Below, in pieces: positions 8,186-16,792 of a stretch of DNA of 64,000 nt. The number at the start of each line of letters is the position of its first letter. The stretch's first letter is position 1. The stretch covers positions 1 through 64,000 of the forward strand of contig NZ_JBLTXA010000009.1 of the NCBI RefSeq assembly GCF_048066175.1, in the 5' to 3' direction. The notes below the pieces were generated by a model that had not been told where the DNA came from, searched no databases, and saw only the letters and a program-made list of their open reading frames with translations. The stretch is from Niveispirillum fermenti (lineage in GTDB: Bacteria; Pseudomonadota; Alphaproteobacteria; Azospirillales; Azospirillaceae). The position numbers were made by a program, and so were the translations under genes.

Positions 8186-9382
8186 TCAGCGTTGCTGGCC
8201 GGCCCGCAGCGGTTCCAGTTCGGGCAGGTAGCCCAGGGAGTTCGGCTCCAGCGTCGTGCCGAAATTGCGGGCGACGCAGGATTGGATGATGTACAGCCCA
8301 TAGACCAGCATCAGGTCCGTCACCCCCTCCGGTCCGAACTGGTCGAACTGTCCCCAATGCGCGTCGGACAGCCGGTTCTGGTAATAAAGCTCGTCGATGG
8401 CCGCCACCACCACCCGGTCGAAGCCGTTGAGCCGGGTGCTCCGCGGCCCCTCTGCCACACCCAGCAGATCCTCGTCCGTGACGCCCAGCTTCAGGCAGGC
8501 CTTGCGGTGCTGCGACCAGAGATATTCGCTGTCGCACAGCCAGACGGTGCGCATGCACGCCAGTTGCCAGACCCGGGGCGGCAGCGATGTATCATCGATG
8601 GCGCGCTTGCCGAAAGGCGCGATGGCCTTCAGGAAATCGACATAGTTGATCATGCATTTCTGCAGCTTCGATGTCGAAGGCAGGCCGCGGCGGCCCATGC
8701 GGTTGGCCTGTTCCTGCTGTTCTGGCGTCAGGGCGGCGTAATCGGCCTCCGTCACCCGCCCGGGCAGCGGTGTGCCCGGCTGTGGGGGCTTGTGGCCGGT
8801 CTGGTCTGCGGCCTTCAATGACAGCAGCGCGGGGGACCAGCCGGCAAAGCCATCTTCCAGCGCGACACCCGTACTGTTGCAGAACGCTGCCATGGTGACA
8901 TAGAAGCCGTAGGTCGACATGACATCCATGACGGCGTTGGGGCCGAACCGGTCAAAGCCCGTCCATTTCCCGTCCCACAGGTAATGGGTGTAGTGCATCT
9001 CATCGACCGCTTCGATGATCAGCCGGTCCAGCCCCTGCAGCGTGCCGGTGACCGGTCCCAGCGCCACCTGGTGAAGTTCATCTTCGGTGATGCCCAGCGC
9101 CAGGCATTCATCCCGATGCCGCGCCCACAGATATTCGCTGTCGCACAGCCAGACGGTGCGCATGCAGGCCAGTTGGTAAAGCCGGGACGGCAGGCTGGTG
9201 GTCAGCGTCACACGGGTGGAAAGGCGACCGATCGAACGCGCGAATTCCGGATAATTCAGCATCGTCCGCATCAGGTTGGAGGCATCCGGCGTGCCGAATT
9301 TCCCCATCTTGGCACTGACCACGGTCTGCCGCGGCGATAGGTTTCTGTGATCGACGGGGCTGACGCGCGTCGGGTGTGTCAT
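8186..9382 (-). CDS. Tandem-duplicated carboxymuconolactone-decarboxylase/AhpD-like protein
   Basis: This 398-residue protein consists of two CMD-like units about 203 residues apart. Both contain the stretch LACMRTVWLC-DSEYLW followed by H (C80/H89 in copy 1, C283/H292 in copy 2), the usual SEYxWxxH element of this alpha-helical family. Members act as gamma-carboxymuconolactone decarboxylases or thiol peroxidase partners, and others have unknown roles. The AhpD CxxC redox pair is not present, so a lyase/decarboxylase or hydratase-like role is more likely. The start at 9382 has AAGGAGAG upstream. The gene is divergent from a CoA ligase. It is longer than the usual single-domain members (120-200 residues). 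Confidence 0.8.
   Translation of the reverse strand: MTHPTRVSPVDHRNLSPRQTVVSAKMGKFGTPDASNLMRTMLNYPEFARSIGRLSTRVTLTTSLPSRLYQLACMRTVWLCDSEYLWARHRDECLALGITEDELHQVALGPVTGTLQGLDRLIIEAVDEMHYTHYLWDGKWTGFDRFGPNAVMDVMSTYGFYVTMAAFCNSTGVALEDGFAGWSPALLSLKAADQTGHKPPQPGTPLPGRVTEADYAALTPEQQEQANRMGRRGLPSTSKLQKCMINYVDFLKAIAPFGKRAIDDTSLPPRVWQLACMRTVWLCDSEYLWSQHRKACLKLGVTDEDLLGVAEGPRSTRLNGFDRVVVAAIDELYYQNRLSDAHWGQFDQFGPEGVTDLMLVYGLYIIQSCVARNFGTTLEPNSLGYLPELEPLRAGQQR
8520..8566. repeat. 47-bp internal repeat, copy in second CMD unit
   Basis: This stretch matches 9129-9175 at 46 of 47 positions. It encodes the LACMRTVWLC-DSEYLW active-site segment of the second domain. Flanking sequence diverges much more. Confidence 0.85.
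9129..9175. repeat. 47-bp internal repeat, copy in first CMD unit
   Basis: Partner of 8520-8566, 609 bp away in the same orientation, with one mismatch (C/G in GCATGCA followed by C or G). Confidence 0.85.
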
Positions 9383-9731
9383 CGGTCTCTCTCCTTGGTT
9401 GACGGCGCCGGCCGGCAGACCGCCGGCGGCCGGGACCCACCCCCGTTCTCCGGGGGCTCCGCCTGTGCCGGGATGGCTCCTGCGGACCTTGTCGGCCCTC
9501 GCTCTCTTTGCTCCTCCCGGTCGGGGCCTCGGGGGCACCGACCGTGGACTGGAGATAGGTCCCGCCGCCCCGGCGCGCTAATGCTTTCATCAAATCGTTG
9601 GATACATGGGCGGCATGATCGGCGGTGTCCCATGGGCAGCCCGCATGGAATGATACGTTCTGTGAATTGGTGCTTCCGTCCCGCGGTTGCTACTCGATAC
9701 AGCCTCCCCCGCCGTCGACCAGGAGAGGAAG
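9383..9731. other. Divergent intergenic region
   Basis: This 349-base gap lies between the CMD gene (minus) and the CoA ligase (plus) and must carry the promoters of both. The first 200 bases are very GC-rich. The part from about 9582 to 9700 is less so and is the likely promoter zone. I see no clear operator, RNA or small gene. Confidence 0.5.
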
Positions 9732-11366
9732 ATGCCCCTGCGCTTTGCGCCACCGACAGCCGAGGCCTACCGGTATCCGCTGACCATACGCCATCTGCTG
9801 GCCAATGTGCTGCTGACCGCCGCATCGCGGGAAATCGTCTATCGCGACAAGGTGCGCCTGACCTATGCCGATCTTGTCGGGCGGGTGGGGCGGCAGGCTT
9901 CCTTCCTGGCGGGGCTGGGCGTGGAGGCTGGCGCCACCGTGGCCGTCATGGACTGGGACAGCCACCGCTATCTGGAGGCCTATTTCGCGGTGCCGATGAT
10001 GGGAGCGGTGCTGCTGACCGTGAATATCCGCCTGCCGGCGGCGCAGGTGGCCTACACGCTCGCCCATGCCGGGGCTGAGGTGCTGCTGGTCCATCGGGAT
10101 TTCTTCCCCCTGGTGGAGGCCATCCTGCCGTCCCTGCCGGATGTGAAGGCGGTGGTGGCGATCCTGGATGGGGAGGAAAGCCCCCTGCCCGCTTGGGCGA
10201 CCGGCGAATATGAGGCGCTGTCTGCCGCCGCCGACCCCGGCTTTCCCTTCGCCGATTTCGACGAGAACGCCATCGCCACCAGCTTCTACACAAGCGGTAC
10301 GACGGGGGACCCCAAGGCCGTGTGCTTCAGCCACCGGCAACTGGTGCTGCACACGCTGGCGGCATCGGGACCGTTCGGCGCCTCCCCCGTGGCACCCCTG
10401 TTCGGCTATGGCGATGTCTATATGCCGCTGACGCCGATGTTCCATGTCCATGCCTGGGGGGCACCCTATGTCGCCACCATGCTGGGGCTGAAGCAGGTCT
10501 ATCCCGGCCGGTATGAGCCGGAGATGATCTGCCGCCTGCGTCAGGAGCATCGCGTCAGCTATTCGCATTGCGTGCCCACCATATTGCAGATGGTGCTGGA
10601 TGCGGCCGCCCGCACCGGCGCCGACCTTTCGGGCTGGAAGATGGTGATCGGCGGATCGGCCCTGACGCGGGCCCTGTGCGTCGAGGGCCGCCGGCGCGGC
10701 ATGGTGGTGGTCGCCGGTTACGGCATGTCGGAAACCGCCCCCATGATCGCAATGGCCCGCCCGGCGCCGGACGGAGAGGAGCAGGAGGAACGGGCCGTGG
10801 AGGCGCTGACGGCGGCCGGTGTGCCGGTGCCGCTGGTCCATGCGCGGATCGTGGATGCGGACATGCGCGACCTGCCACATGACGGCGTGGCACGTGGTGA
10901 GCTGGTGCTGCGGGCCCCCTGGCTGACCCCGTGCTACGTCGGCAACGACCAGGCCTCCGCCGACCTGTGGCATGGCGGCTGGATGCATACCCAGGATATC
11001 GCCACGATCGATGCCGATGGCCGCATCCGCATTCGCGACCGGTTGAAGGATGTCATCAAGACGGGCGGTGAATGGATCGATTCCATCCATCTGGAAGAAC
11101 TGGTCGCAACGGCCCGCGGCGTGGCCCAGGCCAGCGTCGTCGCCGTGCCGGACGAAAAATGGGGGGAACGGCCATTGGCCGTGATCGTGCCGGATGCGGG
11201 CGCCAGTCCGGACCTTGCCGACCTGAACGCCCCCATCGAGCAGGCCATCGCCACGGGGGTCATCACCCGCTTTGCCCGGCTGGACCGGTTCCGGATCGTC
11301 GATGACCTGCCCAAGACCAGCGTCGGCAAGATCGACAAGAAACGCCTGCGCGCGCTGTTCGCCTGA
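9732..11366 (+). CDS. Acyl-CoA synthetase (AMP-binding, AlkK-like)
   Basis: This 544-residue ANL-superfamily ligase should activate a carboxylic acid to its CoA thioester using ATP. Core motifs are present in order: the phosphate loop FYTSGTTGDPKA, the A5 motif YGMSETAP, the hinge region around RIRDRLKDVIKTGGEWI, and the C-terminal catalytic lysine in KTSVGKIDKKRL. The start at 9732 follows AGGAGAGGAAG. The relatives with best-matching motif spelling are medium/long-chain fatty acyl-CoA ligases. It is one of three CoA ligases in this region and is convergent with the SDR at 11393. Confidence 0.9.
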   Translation: MPLRFAPPTAEAYRYPLTIRHLLANVLLTAASREIVYRDKVRLTYADLVGRVGRQASFLAGLGVEAGATVAVMDWDSHRYLEAYFAVPMMGAVLLTVNIRLPAAQVAYTLAHAGAEVLLVHRDFFPLVEAILPSLPDVKAVVAILDGEESPLPAWATGEYEALSAAADPGFPFADFDENAIATSFYTSGTTGDPKAVCFSHRQLVLHTLAASGPFGASPVAPLFGYGDVYMPLTPMFHVHAWGAPYVATMLGLKQVYPGRYEPEMICRLRQEHRVSYSHCVPTILQMVLDAAARTGADLSGWKMVIGGSALTRALCVEGRRRGMVVVAGYGMSETAPMIAMARPAPDGEEQEERAVEALTAAGVPVPLVHARIVDADMRDLPHDGVARGELVLRAPWLTPCYVGNDQASADLWHGGWMHTQDIATIDADGRIRIRDRLKDVIKTGGEWIDSIHLEELVATARGVAQASVVAVPDEKWGERPLAVIVPDAGASPDLADLNAPIEQAIATGVITRFARLDRFRIVDDLPKTSVGKIDKKRLRALFA

Positions 11367-11378
11367 GGAGGATCGGGA

Positions 11379-11390
11379 CGGCCGCGGCCG
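11379..11390. terminator. Palindrome between convergent genes
   Basis: CGGCCGCGGCCG is self-complementary and is flanked by GGGA and CCC in the 26-base gap between the convergent ligase and SDR stops. It could form a bidirectional hairpin but has no T-run. Confidence 0.25.
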
Positions 11391-11392
11391 CC

Positions 11393-12295
11393 CTATCCCC
11401 GGTCGATGGCGGCCAGCACGTCACGGAAGGCGGCCTCCCCATCGGTGAACGGGCGTAGCCCGTCCAGGTCGGCCGCCGCCGCCGCGATGGCGCCGCCGTC
11501 CCGCGGCCCGAACGCCGGCACGGTGGTTCCTTGCGTCTCCACCGTCATGGCGCGACGAAAATGTCCGCCGCCGGCAATCCACATCTCCCCGGTCGCCTGA
11601 CATTGCGGGCTGGTCAGCCACAGTGCCGCGGGTGCCACCTTGTCGGCGGCGAAATGCGCCATGACCGCGGCCCCGACATCTTCCGTCATTGCCGTATCGG
11701 CATAGGGCAGCAGCAGGTTCACGCCGATGCCCCTGCGCCGCAATTCGGCCGCCAGGGTCAGGGCGAAGGCGTTCATGGCCCCCTTGGAGGCGGCATAATG
11801 CGCCCGGCCGTAGAGCCCGTGCAGTCCCGCGCTGGACGAGACGAACAGGATGCGGCCGGCCGCACTGCGTTCCAGCAGGGGCAGCAGGGCCTGGACAAGC
11901 GCCACATTCGCCGTGAAGTTCACCGCCATGACCTGGGCGAATGCCGCCGGGTCCATGCTGGCGATCCGGCTGGCGGTGCCGTTGATGCCGGCATTCAGGA
12001 CCAGCGTGTCAAGCCCGCCATACCGTTCCTCCAGCGCGGAGCGGATGCCGGCCGCGGCGTCGGGCGCGTCGATGGCGTGCAGGTCGGCGGTGGCATCCCA
12101 CCCTTCCGCGCGCAGGCTGCGCGCCACCTTTTCCGCTGACGGTTCCCCCTCGCGGCGGTGGCGGTTGTTGACCATCACCCGCGCGCCGGCCCCGGCATAG
12201 TGCCGGGCGAGCGTGGCGCCCAGTCCGGCACCGGCACCCGTGACCAGCACGGTGCGGCCGCGATGCAATTCCGTCCAGTCACCGGTATCATCCAT
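11393..12295 (-). CDS. SDR-family oxidoreductase
   Basis: This 300-residue short-chain dehydrogenase/reductase has TGAGAGLG at the N-terminus, LNAG, SSSAG and YAASK, so the full catalytic set is present. The arrangement resembles the 3-hydroxyacyl-CoA dehydrogenase module of MFE-2/HSD17B4-type enzymes, and beta-oxidation of a CoA-activated intermediate would fit the thiolases and ligases upstream. The start at 12295 is chosen because AGGGAGGG lies upstream; two earlier in-frame ATGs (12325, 12355) have poorer sites. It follows the thioesterase gene by 72 bases on the same strand and may be the last gene of that operon. Confidence 0.85.
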   Translation of the reverse strand: MDDTGDWTELHRGRTVLVTGAGAGLGATLARHYAGAGARVMVNNRHRREGEPSAEKVARSLRAEGWDATADLHAIDAPDAAAGIRSALEERYGGLDTLVLNAGINGTASRIASMDPAAFAQVMAVNFTANVALVQALLPLLERSAAGRILFVSSSAGLHGLYGRAHYAASKGAMNAFALTLAAELRRRGIGVNLLLPYADTAMTEDVGAAVMAHFAADKVAPAALWLTSPQCQATGEMWIAGGGHFRRAMTVETQGTTVPAFGPRDGGAIAAAAADLDGLRPFTDGEAAFRDVLAAIDRG

Positions 12296-12367
12296 TCCGG
12301 TTCCCTCCCTGTTGCGCGTCGACATGTCGTACCGTTCCCGGAGAGTTCTATTCACCGGGAACGGGCA

Positions 12368-12844
12368 TCAAAGGCCTGGCGCCGGCGGGCGTATCGATAC
12401 GCCCGCGGTTCCCATGACCACGATCTCCGTGCCCAGGCGCACGCAGACATCGGCCACGACCTTCCGGTTGTCATGGTGCAGCACCCGGCCTTCGGCCAGC
12501 AATTCACCCCGGCCGGTGTGAACCGGCCGCAGGAACCGGACATTCAGGTCCGTGGTCAGCAATGTCTCTCCCGGTTTCAAGCAGGACATGGCGGCCGCAC
12601 CGCCGACAATATCGATCAGCGCCGCCCCCACCCCGCCATGCACCAGGCCGACGAAATTCACATGCCGGTCGTCGGGCCGGCAGGCGAACAGCACCCGCCC
12701 GAATGCGGCTTCCAGCGGATAGGAGCACAAGGTGCCGTTCAGGCCGGCCACCGGCCCCATCTCGATCCAGCGATGCAGCAATTGCAGGCCGCTTTGTGAC
12801 CGGTCCAGCGGAAAGACCGGCAGATTGCCCGGGCCGTCCATCAT
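12368..12844 (-). CDS. PaaI-type hotdog thioesterase
   Basis: This 158-residue hotdog-fold protein carries the PaaI/thioesterase motif HGGVGAALIDIVGGAA (roughly residues 67-82) and should hydrolyse an acyl-CoA to free CoA and acid. In phenylacetate-type pathways such enzymes rescue CoA from dead-end intermediates, and the operon also contains a PaaN-like enzyme. Its start overlaps the preceding stop as ATGATGG, so either of two adjacent ATGs (12844, 12841) may be used. Confidence 0.85.
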   Translation of the reverse strand: MMDGPGNLPVFPLDRSQSGLQLLHRWIEMGPVAGLNGTLCSYPLEAAFGRVLFACRPDDRHVNFVGLVHGGVGAALIDIVGGAAAMSCLKPGETLLTTDLNVRFLRPVHTGRGELLAEGRVLHHDNRKVVADVCVRLGTEIVVMGTAGVSIRPPAPGL

Positions 12845-13806
12845 GCCGGCCCCCGCGCGAAGGTCTGGAACCGGCGGCATGCCGCCTCGTACTGATCCGC
12901 CAGCCCATCCACGATCCCGGCCACCGGCTGCACATCCTTGATGGATTGCAGCCCCTGTCCGGCCGCCCAGACATCCTTCCAGCGCTTCTGGCTGCCTGCT
13001 CCCGACGTGTAATTGCGTTCACCCGCCGGCTTTTGCATGTTGTCGGGGTCGAAACCGCAGGCGATCAGGCTGGGCCGCAGCCAGGAGGCGGGCGTGCCGG
13101 TGACGGCATCGCTGACGATCAGGTCGTCCGGCCCGTGATCAACGATCATCTGCTTGTACGCATCGGCCGCCAGACTTTCCCGGGTCGCGATGAAGCGCGT
13201 GCCCAGATAGGCCAGATCAGCCCCGGCCGCGATGGCACCCGCGATCCCGGCCCCGTCGCTGATCCCCCCGCCTACGACGATCGTGCCGTCAAACATCGAC
13301 CGCACGGCGGACACGAAGGCGAACGGTGACAGATAGCCGGTATGCCCTCCGGCCCCGGCCGACACGCAGACCAGCCCGTCCACCCCCGCTTCCACGGCCT
13401 TGCCGGCCAGCCGCATGTTGATCACATCGGCGAAGACGCGGCCGCCATAGCCCTTCACCACCTCCATCACGGGCTTGGGCGAGCCCAGCGCCGTGATCAC
13501 GATGGGGGGGCGGTATTTTTCCAGCAGACGCAGTTCGTCACCCAGCCGTGCATTGGAACTGTGGGTCACGACATTGGCGGCCCAGGGCCCCACAGCCCGC
13601 GGGCTGGACGCGCGGGCCCGGTCCAGCCGCGTTGTGATGTCCTGCATCCAATGGTCGAGGTCGTCGATGGTGCGGCAGTTGGGCGTGGGGAAACTGCCGA
13701 CGATGCCGGCCTCGCAGGCCGCGACCACCAGATCGGGGCCGGACACCAGAAACATGGGTGCCGCAATGGCGGGCACCCGCAGGGAAGAGAAAAGAGGCTC
13801 GGTCAT
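12841..13806 (-). CDS. Nitronate monooxygenase-family flavoprotein
   Basis: This 321-residue FMN-binding TIM barrel of the 2-nitropropane dioxygenase/nitronate monooxygenase family has N-terminal PAIAAPMFLVSGPDL, AGAGGHTG containing the family's conserved active-site His, and GGGISDG and LGTRF at the phosphate site. True nitronate substrates are rare in such operons. Related proteins act as enoyl reductases or unsaturated acyl oxidoreductases, so an ene-reductase-like role in the pathway is possible. Its start overlaps the CoA-ligase stop and its stop overlaps the thioesterase start (ATGA in both). Confidence 0.85.
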   Translation of the reverse strand: MTEPLFSSLRVPAIAAPMFLVSGPDLVVAACEAGIVGSFPTPNCRTIDDLDHWMQDITTRLDRARASSPRAVGPWAANVVTHSSNARLGDELRLLEKYRPPIVITALGSPKPVMEVVKGYGGRVFADVINMRLAGKAVEAGVDGLVCVSAGAGGHTGYLSPFAFVSAVRSMFDGTIVVGGGISDGAGIAGAIAAGADLAYLGTRFIATRESLAADAYKQMIVDHGPDDLIVSDAVTGTPASWLRPSLIACGFDPDNMQKPAGERNYTSGAGSQKRWKDVWAAGQGLQSIKDVQPVAGIVDGLADQYEAACRRFQTFARGPA

Positions 13807-15515
13807 TCGTCACCATTTTCAGAAAAGACTGCGCGCAATTCACGTTTGAGAAGCTTGCCCACCGGGTTGCGCGGCAGTTCGTCGAGCAGTTCCAGGCGTT
13901 CGATCTGCTTGAACAGGGCGATCTTCTTCTCTTCGACCAGGAACCGGTTCAGTTCCTCCATCGTCGGGCCGTCGCCGGCCGGCACGATACAGGCCAGCAG
14001 TTTCTCCCCCAGGATGTGGTCGGGATAGCCGATGACCGCCACGTCGCGCACGGCGGGATGTTCGATGAGATAGCGTTCGATCTCCTCGGCGGAGATATTC
14101 ATGCCGCCGCGGATCACGATATCCTTCAGCCGGCCGACGAAGCGGTAATACTGGTTGTGGTTGCCCGCAATGGCAAACAGGTCGCCCGTACAGAACCATC
14201 CCTGCTCGTCGAAAGACCGGGCCGTGACCTCCGGCGCCTGCCAGTAGCCGGAAAAGATCCCCGGCCCCTTCACGCGCAGTTCCCCCGGCACGCCGGGCGA
14301 CGATATCTCGTGACCGGTATCGGGATCGACCAGCCGCGTCCAGGTACGGTCGGCCAGCGCATAGGTCCAGGTGAAGCCATGGTCGCCCAGCCGCGGGAAA
14401 TGGATGGCCCGATCCCTGGGGTCGGGCACATCCTCCAGGCAGGCCGCGAAGGAGGCGCCCTCGTTGGAGCCGAAGATATTGATGACCTCCACCCCGTGGC
14501 GTTCATGGAAGGTCCGCACCATCCAGTCCGACAGGGGCGCCGAACCGGACCCCATGCGCCGCAGCAGCCCGAAATCGATGCCTTTCAGCAACTGGTCATT
14601 GGACAGCAATGCGGTCAGAAGGGCCGGTGGGGCCACGGTATAATTGATGCGTTCCTCCCGGATCTGGGACAGGAAGACCGGCAGGTCGAACGGATGGTGC
14701 TGGACCAGGGTGCCGCCGAATTCCAGCCAGGTGCAAAGCCCCGTGGAAATGCCGGCCATGTTCACCATGGGAAACGGATTGAGGGTGCGATCGCCCGGCC
14801 GCAGTTTGGCGCAGGCCATGCACCCCTGCCCCATCACGATCCATTCATTGTGGTTGCGCGGCACGCCCTTGGGGTCTGCCTCCGTACCCGATGTCCAGCA
14901 GATGGTGGCGACATCGTCCGCCGTGGGCGGATCCTGTGCGACGGCCGCCTGCATGGAGGCCACATCCGCCGGCACCACCGCCGCCAGCGCCTGGGCAAGG
15001 TTGATCCCATCCCCGCCGCCGGGGCCGACCAGGAAACAATGGCGCAAGCCGGGAGAGCAGGCCCGCACCGCTGCCATCAGGGCTGCATGGTCATGCCGGC
15101 CGATCCGTTCGGCCATGATGAGGCCCGACGCCCCGGTGCGGCGGACGATGCCGGCCAGTTCGTTCTGCCGGTATTGCGCCGGGGCGGGCGAGGCGATCAC
15201 GCCCAGCCGGAAGCAGGCAAGCAGGGCCAGGGTCAGATCGACGCTGTTGGCAAGCTGGATGACGATCACGTCATCCTTGCGGAACCCGTGCCGGTAAAGC
15301 AGGGCCGCCCGCTTCTCCACCCCATCACGCACTTCCTGCCAGGTCAGGCGGCTGGGCGTGATGCCGGCGATCTCCGCCAGATTGGGCGGATCGACAAGCG
15401 CCTCTTCCTGCGGCCTGGCATCGGCATGGGCGTTCATCTTGTCGATGAGCGTCGTGTCGCCCCACCAGCCCCTGGCCTTGAATTCCGCGATGCGTGCGGC
15501 CTCGACGATGATCAT
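13803..15515 (-). CDS. Acyl-CoA synthetase (class I AMP-binding)
   Basis: This 570-residue ANL ligase has the phosphate loop CWTSGTEADPKG (with EA where most members have TG), the A5 segment FGSNEGA, TGDLFA, the hinge FVGRLKDIVIRGGMNIS and the C-terminal lysine in RNPVGKLLKREL. It should convert an acid to acyl-CoA. The start at 15515 has AAGGGAGG upstream. The sequence resembles cyclohexanecarboxylate/cinnamate-type ligases rather than acetyl-CoA synthetase. It lies 35 bases after the thiolase at 15551 and is coupled to the nitronate monooxygenase-like gene by ATGA. Confidence 0.88.
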   Translation of the reverse strand: MIIVEAARIAEFKARGWWGDTTLIDKMNAHADARPQEEALVDPPNLAEIAGITPSRLTWQEVRDGVEKRAALLYRHGFRKDDVIVIQLANSVDLTLALLACFRLGVIASPAPAQYRQNELAGIVRRTGASGLIMAERIGRHDHAALMAAVRACSPGLRHCFLVGPGGGDGINLAQALAAVVPADVASMQAAVAQDPPTADDVATICWTSGTEADPKGVPRNHNEWIVMGQGCMACAKLRPGDRTLNPFPMVNMAGISTGLCTWLEFGGTLVQHHPFDLPVFLSQIREERINYTVAPPALLTALLSNDQLLKGIDFGLLRRMGSGSAPLSDWMVRTFHERHGVEVINIFGSNEGASFAACLEDVPDPRDRAIHFPRLGDHGFTWTYALADRTWTRLVDPDTGHEISSPGVPGELRVKGPGIFSGYWQAPEVTARSFDEQGWFCTGDLFAIAGNHNQYYRFVGRLKDIVIRGGMNISAEEIERYLIEHPAVRDVAVIGYPDHILGEKLLACIVPAGDGPTMEELNRFLVEEKKIALFKQIERLELLDELPRNPVGKLLKRELRAVFSENGDE

Positions 15516-15550
15516 GACTGCCTCCCTTCGGCGCTCTGCGGCGCCTGTCG

Positions 15551-16792
15551 CTATGCTGAAAGACGTTCCAGGATGGTAACCGCTGTTGCCCCTTCCTCGC
15601 CCCCCAGAAAGCCGCCGCCATTCTCGGCGATGCCGATACGGGCGCCGTCAACCTGTGCCGCTCCCGCCTCGCCGCGCAACTGCTCGCACAGGTCGTGAAG
15701 CTGGATCAGGCCGGTGGCACCCACCGGATGGCCCTTGGCCAGCAGGCCGCCGGATGCGCTGACCGGCTGGCGGCCGCCCAGCGCGAAATCGCCGCGGCGC
15801 AGCCGCTCCCCGACCGTGCCGGGCTCGGCCAGGCCCAGATTCTCGATCTGCTGCAGCTCGGCATAGGCGGTGGCGTCGTGGACCTCGGCCAGGTCGACAT
15901 CCGCTGGCCCCAGTCCCGCCGCCTCATAGGCGGCCCGCGCCGTCAGCCGGCCGATATGCCGGTCGAAGGCCGCTGGCGCGCGCACCGTGGCGGAACGCAG
16001 CACACTGGCCCTGATGCCCACCGCCCGCCCGGCCATGCCCGACAGCCGCCGCAGTCCCGCCGGAGAGCAGACCACGGCTGCCGCGGCCCCGTCGCTGACC
16101 GGGGCGCACATGGCGCGGGTGAAGGGATAGCTGATCAGCCGGTCGGCCATCACCTGTTCCACGCTCATGGGCGTGCGGAACTGGGCACGCCTGTTGTGCC
16201 GGGCATGGGTGTGGTTCTTGGCGGCAATGCGGGCGAAATCCGTCTGCGCCGTGCCGAAATGCTGCATATGCAGGCGGGCCTGCGCGGCGTAAAGGTCCAT
16301 GAAGATGCTGCGCCGCCCGTTGCTCTCGTCATCTACATCGACACCAAGCGCGCGGGCATATGCCTTGGTATTTTCCAGGTCGTGGATGTCGGTGCCGCCC
16401 AGAAACGCGGCGGCAACCGCATCGGGGCGGTCGGGAAAGACCATCTTCTCCGCCCCCACCACCAGGGCGATGTCCACCATGCCGGCCCGGATGGCGGTCA
16501 TGGCCTGGATCAGGGCGCTGGAGCCGCTGGCGCAGGCATTCTCGATATTCACGACCGGAATGCCGCAAAGGCCCAGCGGGCGCAGCGCGATCTGCCCCCG
16601 AATGGCGTTCTGGCCTTCCAGCATCGGCTGCCGGGTGTTGGAGAACCAGGCCGCCTCGATCTGGTCGGCCCGCGCGCCGGCGTCGCGCAATGCTGCACCG
16701 ACGGCTTCGGCCACGAGATCCTTGACGCTGTGCGCCGGGCGCTTGCCCAGCGGCGTGCAGGAGATGCCCGCGATGAGGACCGGGACCGTCAT
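15551..16792 (-). CDS. Thiolase-family acetyl-CoA acetyltransferase (SCP-2 type)
   Basis: This 413-residue thiolase should cleave a 3-ketoacyl-CoA. The nucleophilic Cys lies in ENACASGSSA and the HDAT motif (VHDATAYAEL) is typical of SCP-2/lipid-transfer-like thiolases. The active-site His lies in AKGHPVGATG. The C-terminal GGG loop reads AENGGGFLG, so the second cysteine of biosynthetic thiolases is absent, as in other SCP-2-type members. Thiolases of this type act on branched or ring-derived acyl-CoAs (sterol side chains, for example). Its start overlaps the aldehyde-dehydrogenase stop (ATGA). Confidence 0.87.
   Translation of the reverse strand: MTVPVLIAGISCTPLGKRPAHSVKDLVAEAVGAALRDAGARADQIEAAWFSNTRQPMLEGQNAIRGQIALRPLGLCGIPVVNIENACASGSSALIQAMTAIRAGMVDIALVVGAEKMVFPDRPDAVAAAFLGGTDIHDLENTKAYARALGVDVDDESNGRRSIFMDLYAAQARLHMQHFGTAQTDFARIAAKNHTHARHNRRAQFRTPMSVEQVMADRLISYPFTRAMCAPVSDGAAAAVVCSPAGLRRLSGMAGRAVGIRASVLRSATVRAPAAFDRHIGRLTARAAYEAAGLGPADVDLAEVHDATAYAELQQIENLGLAEPGTVGERLRRGDFALGGRQPVSASGGLLAKGHPVGATGLIQLHDLCEQLRGEAGAAQVDGARIGIAENGGGFLGGEEGATAVTILERLSA

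Noticed and set aside
13758..15698. 646-codon plus-strand frame opposite the CoA ligase
   Set aside because: Antisense shadow of a motif-complete ANL ligase.
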